Origin: an uncultured Flavobacteriales bacterium
GTDB lineage: Bacteria > Bacteroidota > Bacteroidia > Flavobacteriales_D > Parvicellaceae
Direction of reading: 5' to 3'
Assembly (NCBI GenBank): GCA_938075455.1
Contig: CALJHN010000002.1
Location: 56,001 to 120,000, forward strand
DNA: 64,000 nucleotides
A program made the position numbers and the translations under genes. The notes under the pieces are model-generated. The model searched no databases and had not been told where the DNA came from. It was given only the letters and a program-made list of their open reading frames with translations. Of the stretch, positions 8,860 to 16,054 are shown in pieces (position 1 is the first letter of the stretch; every line of letters begins with the position of its first letter).

Positions 8860-10029
8860 ATGAAAATAATTCATATAATTTCTTTAATATTTGTTTTTTT
8901 TCAGATTTCAATTATAGCTCAGGACATAGACTCGACAGTTTCCAAAAAGCTGGTATTGATTACCAAAAATGATGGCGGTGAGTTTATTGGTGAGATAATT
9001 TCTGATGACGGCAGAGAGATTTTATTAATGACCACTACAATTGGAAAAATTTACATTAATAAAAGTGATATTTCAGGTATTACTTTGGTTGATGAAAAAT
9101 CAACCAACAAAGTTAGTGGTGAATTTCGTGCTGAGGGACCTTTCACAACTCGATATTTTTTTACAAATAATTCTTTGCCTCTTAAAAAGAAAGAACATTA
9201 TGCAATGATTCAGCTTTATGGTCCGGAAGTTCACTTTTCAGTATCGGATAAACTATCTCTTGGAATTATGGCGTCTTGGATTGCAAGCCCCATTGCTATA
9301 GCATCTAAATTATGTTTGTACTCCAAAAATAATATTCATATTTCACTAGGAAATATTTTAGGTAATTCTGGATATATAGAACAAGGAAAAATATTTGGAG
9401 GCCTTCATTGGCTTACCATAACGAAAGGAGATAGAATGAAAAACTTTAGTTTTTCAGCTGGATATGGATATGTAGTAGACAATGCTAATTTATTTGCTAA
9501 TAATTATTTAGGAACATCTTACACATTTCAAAATTATGATCCAAGTCAAAAATATTATATTCAAGAAAACAGTTATTTTTCTAATAGTGCTAGTAGTGCT
9601 ATAAATGATGAACTGTCATCTCAGTTTGGTTTTCCGGAACGTATTTATTCACCAACAAACCTTCAAAGCGCTTATATTTTAAGTTTAGCAGGTATAATAC
9701 CTGTAGGTAAAAAAGCAAGTTTAATTTTTGACTCTATGTTGTTTTTAAATCAAAAGAATAGTATTCAACACGACGATTATGAAGTTACTGTTGATTATGA
9801 TGAATATAATCCATCTACAGGACAAACAACCCAGGTAAATGGAACATTTACAGTTGGAATAAACGGTAGAGCAGTGAAAGGAAGTAGTTTTAATACTACG
9901 TTGTTATTAATGCCAAGCTTAAGAATTAACCAGTCCTATGAAAAAGCATTTCAAATTTCATTGGCAGGTGTAATTACACAAGAGCAATCATTTCCAGTTC
10001 CAACAATATCTTGGCTTAGAAAGTTTTAG
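8860..10029 (+). CDS. Secreted barrel-like protein, second copy of a tandem pair
   Basis: A 389-residue paralogue of the preceding protein. A TTG 18 bases upstream is also in frame, but the ATG at 8860 gives a clean signal peptide (MKIIHIISLIFVFF to IIAQ) and is preferred. Shared blocks include LITKNDGGEFIGEI, SDDGREILLMTTTIGKIYIN, FRAEGPFTTRYFFTNN, LYGPEVHFSVSDKL, MASWIASPI, NQSYEKAFQ and the terminal TISWLRKF. The region around residues 195-300 is poorly conserved between the copies, as expected for surface loops. About 130 AT-rich bases separate the copies, so each may have its own promoter. The 3' end overlaps the cinA stop by four bases. Function unknown. Confidence 0.7.
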   Translation: MKIIHIISLIFVFFQISIIAQDIDSTVSKKLVLITKNDGGEFIGEIISDDGREILLMTTTIGKIYINKSDISGITLVDEKSTNKVSGEFRAEGPFTTRYFFTNNSLPLKKKEHYAMIQLYGPEVHFSVSDKLSLGIMASWIASPIAIASKLCLYSKNNIHISLGNILGNSGYIEQGKIFGGLHWLTITKGDRMKNFSFSAGYGYVVDNANLFANNYLGTSYTFQNYDPSQKYYIQENSYFSNSASSAINDELSSQFGFPERIYSPTNLQSAYILSLAGIIPVGKKASLIFDSMLFLNQKNSIQHDDYEVTVDYDEYNPSTGQTTQVNGTFTVGINGRAVKGSSFNTTLLLMPSLRINQSYEKAFQISLAGVITQEQSFPVPTISWLRKF

Positions 10030-11273
10030 ATTTTTAATAGTTCTAACCTCAATAAATTTAAAACAGATAGTGAAGAAACATGAATGTTTCTTTCTCTATT
10101 GTAACCTAAATTTAATTTTTTAGAGATTACCTTATCTTTATTAGCAACAGCTATCCAAACAGTTCCTACTGGTTTTTCAATAGTTCCACCACTTGGACCA
10201 GCAATTCCAGAAGTTGAAATTCCAAAATCAGAATTAAATTTTAATCTTACGTTTACTGCCATTTGCTCTACTACTTGTTGGCTAACTGCACCATATTTTT
10301 CAATATTTTGTTCATCTACATCCAATAGTTCTGATTTTGATTGATTGGTGTACGAAATAATACTTCCATTAAAAAAAGAAGAGCTTCCGCTTATGCTTGT
10401 AAGCATTTTAGAAACATTACCACCAGTACAACTTTCAGCTGTTGAAAGGGTTTGATTATTTACTTTTAATAATTCCCCTACTACACCTTCCATAGAAGCA
10501 TTTCCATATCCGTATATTTGATCTGGAATAAGCTTGATAAGTTCTGAAACGTAATAATTTAATTTATCTTCTGATGAAGCTTTGTTTTTTCCTATAATTG
10601 AAATTCTCAATTTAACGATTCCTGGAGATGGCAAGTAGGCAAGTTTTAAGTTGTCTTTAATCAAATTATTTTCCCAGGATTTTATTACCTCAGCTAAAAA
10701 GGATTCTCCCATTCCATGGGTTCTTACAGTTCTATTAATTACTACATTACCTTCTCCTTTAAGAACTAATAACTTGGTAAAAACATGGTCGTTCATAATT
10801 CCTTTCATTTCGTAAGGAACACCAGGCAAGGAAATAAAAATTACTCCGTTTTTTTCAAACCACATTCCACTAGCAGATCCCCTACTATTGGGTAAAACTT
10901 GGCAAGCTTTTGGTAAAAGAGCTTGGTCTTTATTGGTCTGTAAAATTGGAAGATTTCTATTAGTAAAATAATCAATTATATTTTGTTCAATTTCCTTATC
11001 AAGTTCTAAAGTGGTATTAAAATGCTCTGTTAAAGTATATTTGGTAATATCATCATTGGTAGGTCCAAGACCACCAGTAATTATAACAATATCAGATCTT
11101 TTTTCCGCTTGATTAAGAGCATTAACAATGTCTATTTTTTGATCAGAGATAACCAACCCATGCCCTATTGTAAAACCAAGATTATTGAGTTGTTCCCCAA
11201 GCCAAGAAGCATTGGTATTAATAGTTTGTCCAATTAGCAATTCGTCCCCTATTGAGATAATTTCACACTTCAT
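10026..11273 (-). CDS. cinA: CinA family protein (MoCF-type domain plus nicotinamide-nucleotide amidase domain)
   Basis: A two-domain cytoplasmic protein of usual length (415 residues). The N-terminal half is a molybdopterin-binding (MoCF) fold with IISIGDELLIGQTINTNA and ITGGLGPTNDDITK; in CinA proteins this part has pyrophosphatase activity on ADP-ribose-like substrates. The C-terminal half is the nicotinamide mononucleotide deamidase domain, with LSTAESCTGG, SGSSSFFNGSIISYTN and GISTSGIAGPSGG. Despite the name (competence/damage-inducible), the likely role is pyridine nucleotide recycling. It is divergent from the DUF4197 gene and convergent with the second barrel-like paralogue. Confidence 0.93.
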   Translation of the reverse strand: MKCEIISIGDELLIGQTINTNASWLGEQLNNLGFTIGHGLVISDQKIDIVNALNQAEKRSDIVIITGGLGPTNDDITKYTLTEHFNTTLELDKEIEQNIIDYFTNRNLPILQTNKDQALLPKACQVLPNSRGSASGMWFEKNGVIFISLPGVPYEMKGIMNDHVFTKLLVLKGEGNVVINRTVRTHGMGESFLAEVIKSWENNLIKDNLKLAYLPSPGIVKLRISIIGKNKASSEDKLNYYVSELIKLIPDQIYGYGNASMEGVVGELLKVNNQTLSTAESCTGGNVSKMLTSISGSSSFFNGSIISYTNQSKSELLDVDEQNIEKYGAVSQQVVEQMAVNVRLKFNSDFGISTSGIAGPSGGTIEKPVGTVWIAVANKDKVISKKLNLGYNRERNIHVSSLSVLNLLRLELLKI

Positions 11274-11354
11274 TATGTTAAATTATAAATTAAGTTTTCA
11301 TATTTAGAATTAGTTTGGCTAAATTTTTGATACTTTAACAGTAAAAAATAATTT

Positions 11355-12119
11355 ATGAAAAATATTAATAAATTTTCATTGCTAATAACGTGTACTATTT
11401 TTATGATTAGCACTTGTGTTGGGCAGATAAATATCAATAAGATATCCAACAAATTAAAATCTCAAATTCCAACACAAAAAAATGAAGGATCTAGTGCTTT
11501 AAGCAATGATCAAGTTATAAAAGGTCTTAAAGAAGCTTTAAATGTTGGGGTGAATATAGGTTCTGAAAAAGCATCATCAATTGGTGGATTTCTAAAAAAC
11601 GATTTAATAAGAATACCATTTCCGCCAGAAGCAAAAGCCGTAAGAGATAAAGCTATGCAGTGGGGTTTAGATACAAAAGTGGAAAAATTTGAAAGAACTC
11701 TTAATGAAGCGGCGGAAGAAGCTTGTAAAACAGCTGCGCCAATTTTTATTAATGCAATTAAAAATATGTCTGTAAGTGATGGTTTTAAAATACTCAAAGG
11801 GAGTGAAAATGCAGCAACTAATTATTTAAAAGAACAAACCAATACCGAACTGTATAATTTATTTTTACCAGAAGTAATAAAGGCAATTGAAAAAGTAAAA
11901 CTTACTGCTTATTGGGAACCTCTTGTGAAAAAGTACAATCAATCCACTAGAATTTCAGGAAAAGAATCTATTGAAACAGATTTGAATAAATATGTCACTG
12001 AAAGAGCAGTTCTAGGATTATTTAAGTTGGTAGCAATTCAAGAAAAGGAAATAAGGAAAAATCCAATGAAAAGAACATCAGATATTTTAAAAAAAGTTTT
12101 CAGCAGTTTAGACCCTTGA
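11355..12119 (+). CDS. DUF4197 exported protein
   Basis: A 254-residue exported helical protein with a signal peptide (hydrophobic core LLITCTIFMIST, then CVGQ). The DUF4197 signature is present: GLKEALNVGVNIG, IRIPFPPEAKAVRDKAMQWG, FERTLNEAAEEA, AAPIFINAIKNMSVSDGF, ATNYLKEQT and the VKLTAYWEPLVKKYN segment. The signal may instead be a lipoprotein type, since a Cys lies at the end of the core (ISTCVGQ). No catalytic function is known for the family. It lies 26 bases before the nucleoside phosphorylase but no shared role is evident. Confidence 0.85.
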   Translation: MKNINKFSLLITCTIFMISTCVGQININKISNKLKSQIPTQKNEGSSALSNDQVIKGLKEALNVGVNIGSEKASSIGGFLKNDLIRIPFPPEAKAVRDKAMQWGLDTKVEKFERTLNEAAEEACKTAAPIFINAIKNMSVSDGFKILKGSENAATNYLKEQTNTELYNLFLPEVIKAIEKVKLTAYWEPLVKKYNQSTRISGKESIETDLNKYVTERAVLGLFKLVAIQEKEIRKNPMKRTSDILKKVFSSLDP

Positions 12120-12145
12120 GAAGTTATTTTATTTAAATTTAGTTA

Positions 12146-13036
12146 ATGCTCCAGGAAGCTAATTCAAACTATAAAACTATTCCCCCAACTGAGCTCATAA
12201 TAACAGAGGAAGGAAGAATTTATCATTTAGACTTGAAACCCAATGAAATTGGTCAAACAATTATTTTAGTTGGTGATCAGGAAAGAGTACCAACTATTTC
12301 AAAATATTTTGACAGAATAGAATTTAAGAGATCTAAGAGAGAATTTGTAACTCATACAGGACTAATTAACAATAAGCGAGTATCTGTAATTTCTACAGGA
12401 ATTGGTTGTGACAATATAGACATTGTAGTTAATGAATTGGATGCTCTAGTTAATATTAATTTTGATAAAAAAAGAATAAAAAGAAAACATACATCCTTAA
12501 ATATAATAAGAATAGGAACATGTGGCGCTTTACAAAATGAAATCCCTGTTGACACTTTTGTTTTGTCTTCTTTTGGACTGGGTTTTGATGGATTACTATC
12601 TTTCTACAAACCAATATATGAATCTGAAGAAAAAGCACTTCAAAAAGCTTTTTTACAACAGACACCTTGGCCAAATGACGCAAACAAACCATACTTTGTA
12701 AAGGGAAGTGAATTACTAGAAACTAAAATTGGCAAGGGAATGTTTAAAGGAATTACTGCAACTGCAAATGGATTTTATGGGCCCCAGGGTAGAACATTAA
12801 GGTTGAAAACTAGGGTGCCAGATATGAACAAATTTCTAAAAAGATTTGAGTACAAAAATCATAAAATTTTAAATTTTGAAATGGAAACATCTGCTTTGTA
12901 TGGATTGAGTGCTTTACTTGGACATCATTCATGTACAGTTTGTGCGGTGATTGGAAATCGATTTACCAATACTTTTTCAAAAGATTACAAGAAAACAGTT
13001 GCAAAATTGGTCCAGAAAGTACTAAATAGAATTTAA
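12146..13036 (+). CDS. Nucleoside phosphorylase (uridine phosphorylase-like)
   Basis: A 296-residue member of the NP-I nucleoside phosphorylase family, which cleaves nucleosides with phosphate to a base and ribose-1-phosphate. Visible are the phosphate loop ILVGDQERVPTI, STGIGCDNIDIVVNELDAL, the central RIGTCGALQ motif, and NFEMETSALYGLSALLGH, whose Met-Glu pair binds the ribose. It is longer than E. coli Udp (253), with an insertion around residues 150-190. Substrate cannot be read from sequence; uridine or a related nucleoside is likely. The window also has a separate class II purine phosphorylase (punA) and upp, so pyrimidine salvage is well served. Confidence 0.85.
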   Translation: MLQEANSNYKTIPPTELIITEEGRIYHLDLKPNEIGQTIILVGDQERVPTISKYFDRIEFKRSKREFVTHTGLINNKRVSVISTGIGCDNIDIVVNELDALVNINFDKKRIKRKHTSLNIIRIGTCGALQNEIPVDTFVLSSFGLGFDGLLSFYKPIYESEEKALQKAFLQQTPWPNDANKPYFVKGSELLETKIGKGMFKGITATANGFYGPQGRTLRLKTRVPDMNKFLKRFEYKNHKILNFEMETSALYGLSALLGHHSCTVCAVIGNRFTNTFSKDYKKTVAKLVQKVLNRI

Positions 13037-13098
13037 ATATAAATTCTAACAACTTTTATAAAAAATTAGCGTATAAATAAAAAGATTAAATTCTTTGT

Positions 13099-13977
13099 AT
13101 GGCAACTAAAAATGAAATAGATGCACTTGTAAGTTTACTTGACGATCCAGATGAAATTATTTTTAATCAAATAAAAAGTCAACTTTTAGAAATTGGTACA
13201 GATTGTATTCCTCACTTAGAAAAAGCAAATTTTGAAAATGAATACGGTCCAGTATTTAAATCCAGAATAAATGGAATAACTCATGAAATAAGTCTTTCAA
13301 AAGTTTTAAAAGATCATAATGACTGGATAAATCATCCTGTAAAATTAATTGATGGAGTTAATCAAATTGATCAATATTTTTTTCCAAATATTACAAAATC
13401 TTACGTTCAAAACGAATTAAGTAAGATAGCAACAGATGTTTCCGAGCATTTATATGACAGCATGAGTCCAATTGAAAAAGTAAGCGTTATTAATGATGTT
13501 TTGTATGATATATACAATTTTAGAGGGGATAAAAAAAATTACCATTCTGCTGAAAATTCTTCTTTTGGAAAGCTATTACAAACCAAAAAAGGAAATCCCT
13601 TAACAAATTCTATTTTGTATGTAGAGATTGCAAGACTTTTAAACTTACCTATAATGGGAATAAATTTACCCAATCATTTTATAGTAGGTTATTTAAATTC
13701 TAAGGATATTTGTTACTACCCAAACAACTACAAATTCACTAAAAAAGATGTTGATTTTTACATAAATCCTTTTAGCCAAGGGGTTGTTTTAAAACATGAA
13801 GATGTAGAAGACTTTATTCAAGAAATTAACGTAATTAATAATGAATATTATTACATACCTTGTCCCTATAGTCATATTACAAAAAGAATTTTAACCAATC
13901 TAAATTTTAGCTTTAAAAAATCAAATAATTTTATTTTAAAAAGTGACCTTAATAAAATCACTGCTCTTTATCATTAA
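13099..13977 (+). CDS. SirB1-like protein (transglutaminase-like fold)
   Basis: A 292-residue cytoplasmic protein. The N-terminal helices are followed by MSPIEKVSVINDVLYDIYNFRGDKKNYHSAENS and the most conserved stretch KKGNPLTNSILYVEIARLLNLPIMG, then NLPNHFIVGYL. This is the SirB1/transglut_core2 pattern, in which the fold of papain-like transglutaminases is kept but the nucleophilic cysteine is replaced, here around NPLTNS. Catalysis is therefore not expected. In other bacteria SirB1 genes often sit near prmC or prfA, which is not the case here. Function unknown; a binding or scaffold role is likely. Confidence 0.8.
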   Translation: MATKNEIDALVSLLDDPDEIIFNQIKSQLLEIGTDCIPHLEKANFENEYGPVFKSRINGITHEISLSKVLKDHNDWINHPVKLIDGVNQIDQYFFPNITKSYVQNELSKIATDVSEHLYDSMSPIEKVSVINDVLYDIYNFRGDKKNYHSAENSSFGKLLQTKKGNPLTNSILYVEIARLLNLPIMGINLPNHFIVGYLNSKDICYYPNNYKFTKKDVDFYINPFSQGVVLKHEDVEDFIQEINVINNEYYYIPCPYSHITKRILTNLNFSFKKSNNFILKSDLNKITALYH

Positions 13978-14051
13978 AATAAAGAAATTCATCATTTAAA
14001 ACTCGCCAATATTGACAAACATTATATATATTTAATCAAAATAGATTAATT

Positions 14052-14612
14052 GTGGATTTTATCGAATCTATAGATAACGTATACAATAGTTCCATAAAAT
14101 CAATTCAAGATTCTTCGGGAAAACTTCTTCTTACACACTTGGGAGAAATGAAATCCGATACTATAACCAATATAAGTAAAAAAGTAGAGTCCAAACTTTT
14201 TGAAATTAGCGCTGCAAAAAAAAACATAAAAAACATTTTTAATATTTTAATAGAGGGACTTCAAAATATAAAAAATCATGGGGAATTTGGCCCTAAAAAC
14301 AATCAGATTTCCTTTTTTCATTTGTATGATTTGGAAAATTCCTTTTTTTGTGATTTTTCCAACCTAGTTGATAATAATTCCATTGAAAAAATATCTAAAA
14401 ACATTGATCATTTAAATACACTTGAAAGACCTGAACTAAAAGCACTTTATCTAGAAACTTTAACCAATGGACAAATATCTAAAAAAGGAGGGGCAGGTCT
14501 TGGTATTATAATTATGGCCATGAAATCAAAAAACAAGATTGGTTACAAAACTTTTTCTATTGAAAATAATTTATCTATTCTATCGATAAAAGTTAAGGTT
14601 ACTAAAGCATAA
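14052..14612 (+). CDS. SiaB-like (DUF6272) GHKL kinase-fold protein
   Basis: A 186-residue cytoplasmic protein with a GTG start. It matches the SiaB/DUF6272 family, which has the histidine-kinase ATPase fold and acts as a serine kinase in the SiaABCD switch. Visible are the N-box-like FNILIEGLQNIKNHG (Glu68 and Asn72), IEKISKNIDHLNTLERPELKA and the G box ISKKGGAGLGIIIMA near residues 142-155. No siaA (PP2C phosphatase), siaC or siaD gene adjoins; neighbours are a SirB1-like gene and a convergent GH109-like gene. The partner protein must be elsewhere, or this is an orphan kinase. Confidence 0.82.
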   Translation: MDFIESIDNVYNSSIKSIQDSSGKLLLTHLGEMKSDTITNISKKVESKLFEISAAKKNIKNIFNILIEGLQNIKNHGEFGPKNNQISFFHLYDLENSFFCDFSNLVDNNSIEKISKNIDHLNTLERPELKALYLETLTNGQISKKGGAGLGIIIMAMKSKNKIGYKTFSIENNLSILSIKVKVTKA

Positions 14613-14616
14613 TTTC

Positions 14617-16044
14617 CTATTTCAAATAATAACTTACTTTATCTAATAAATTCCAATTTCCTTTAGTGAAATCCGGAATGTTCATAGGCTTACTTCTCTT
14701 ATTTACTGACTTTTTAGATAGCTCCACAATAGATGACCATTCAGCAGCATCGTAGACATCTTGATCTAGGGGAAGTCCATTTCTAAGACAGTAAATTAAT
14801 CTGTAATCCATTATGTAATCCATACCCCCATGTCCACCTATTTGCTGTGCTTTATCTTTAATTCGTTTGATTACAGTTGGCTCATATTTTAAAAGTGTAT
14901 CCTCAATATCTTTTAAACTTAATGATTGATGAGCTATAGGCTCAAAAGCCATAGATTTAACAGGATATTTTTGAACAAAACCATTAGTCCCGCTTATAGT
15001 AAATAGTCTAGAATAAGGTCTAGGACTAGTCACATCATGTTGTAACATTATAGTCTTACCCTTATGTGTTTTAATTAATGTTGTATTCATATCTCCCTTT
15101 TCAAAACTATTTCCATTCCATTTATTTTCTGGTGCAAAATTTTCTTTAACATATTTGGTTAAGCCATATTGATTGCTTGACATAGACACTAAATGAGTCA
15201 TTTTATCACCTCTGTGAATACCTAACAAGTGTGCTAAAGGTCCCAAACCATGAGTTGGATAAGTATTACCATTTGTTTTTTGTAGACTCTTTAATCTCCA
15301 ATGGTCCCAATAGTAAGTATTGCTAAAATTTAAAGCTCTTAAATCATGTATGTAGGCACCCTCCGCGTGGACTAAATCACCAAATAAATTGTTTTGAGAC
15401 ATATTTAAAACTGTGATTTCAAAAAAATCATACATGCAATTTTCCAATTGAATACAATGTTTTCTTGTCTTTTCAGCTGTTTTCACCAACTTCCAACAAT
15501 CTTTGACTGTCATAGCTGCTGGAACTTCCACAGCTACATGTTTGTCATTTTTCATTGCATAAATTGCTATTGGAGAATGCAATTCCCAATGGGTGCAGAC
15601 ATAAATTAAATCTATATCATCTCTTTGACAAATAACCTTCCAATCATCTTTGCCATAATACTTTGCTGGTTTTTTATATTGGTAATTTTTAAAATATTTT
15701 TCATGGCTACCATTTACTTTATTTGTGTCAACATCTGCAATGGCAACTATCTTAGCTCCTGGAATATTTGGTAATCTAGCCAAAGCCGATTGTCCACGAT
15801 TTCCCAACCCTATTACTGCAATTCTAACTGTATCAATGGAATCACACGTTAAAAGAAGTACATTTTTTTGATTTTGATATTTAGAGCTATTCCATTTAGT
15901 AAATAACTTATCATCAGATGTTAGATTATTTAACTTTTGTGAAAATGTAAATACAGGTAAAAATATAAAAAGTAAATAGATACCTATTTTCCAAAAATTT
16001 ATTTCAAATTTATAATATATTGAAAATAAATATTTAGAAAACAT
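14617..16044 (-). CDS. GH109-like NAD-dependent glycosidase / Gfo-Idh-MocA oxidoreductase
   Basis: A 475-residue protein with an N-terminal hydrophobic segment (about residues 17-35, IGIYLLFIFLPVFTFSQ) that is probably a signal peptide. The Rossmann motif is IAVIGLGNRGQSAL, followed by IVAIADVD, and then IYVCTHWELHSPIAIYAM, KHVAVEVPAAMTVKDCW and NTYPTHGLGPLAHLLG. The YPTHGLGP block is characteristic of family GH109 (NAD-dependent alpha-N-acetylgalactosaminidases). Known GH109 enzymes usually have a TAT signal; here the leader looks Sec-type, which is odd for a protein that needs bound NAD. Activity on GalNAc is inference. Four bases separate it from the convergent SiaB-like gene. Confidence 0.85.
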   Translation of the reverse strand: MFSKYLFSIYYKFEINFWKIGIYLLFIFLPVFTFSQKLNNLTSDDKLFTKWNSSKYQNQKNVLLLTCDSIDTVRIAVIGLGNRGQSALARLPNIPGAKIVAIADVDTNKVNGSHEKYFKNYQYKKPAKYYGKDDWKVICQRDDIDLIYVCTHWELHSPIAIYAMKNDKHVAVEVPAAMTVKDCWKLVKTAEKTRKHCIQLENCMYDFFEITVLNMSQNNLFGDLVHAEGAYIHDLRALNFSNTYYWDHWRLKSLQKTNGNTYPTHGLGPLAHLLGIHRGDKMTHLVSMSSNQYGLTKYVKENFAPENKWNGNSFEKGDMNTTLIKTHKGKTIMLQHDVTSPRPYSRLFTISGTNGFVQKYPVKSMAFEPIAHQSLSLKDIEDTLLKYEPTVIKRIKDKAQQIGGHGGMDYIMDYRLIYCLRNGLPLDQDVYDAAEWSSIVELSKKSVNKRSKPMNIPDFTKGNWNLLDKVSYYLK

Positions 16045-16054
16045 AAAAGTAATT

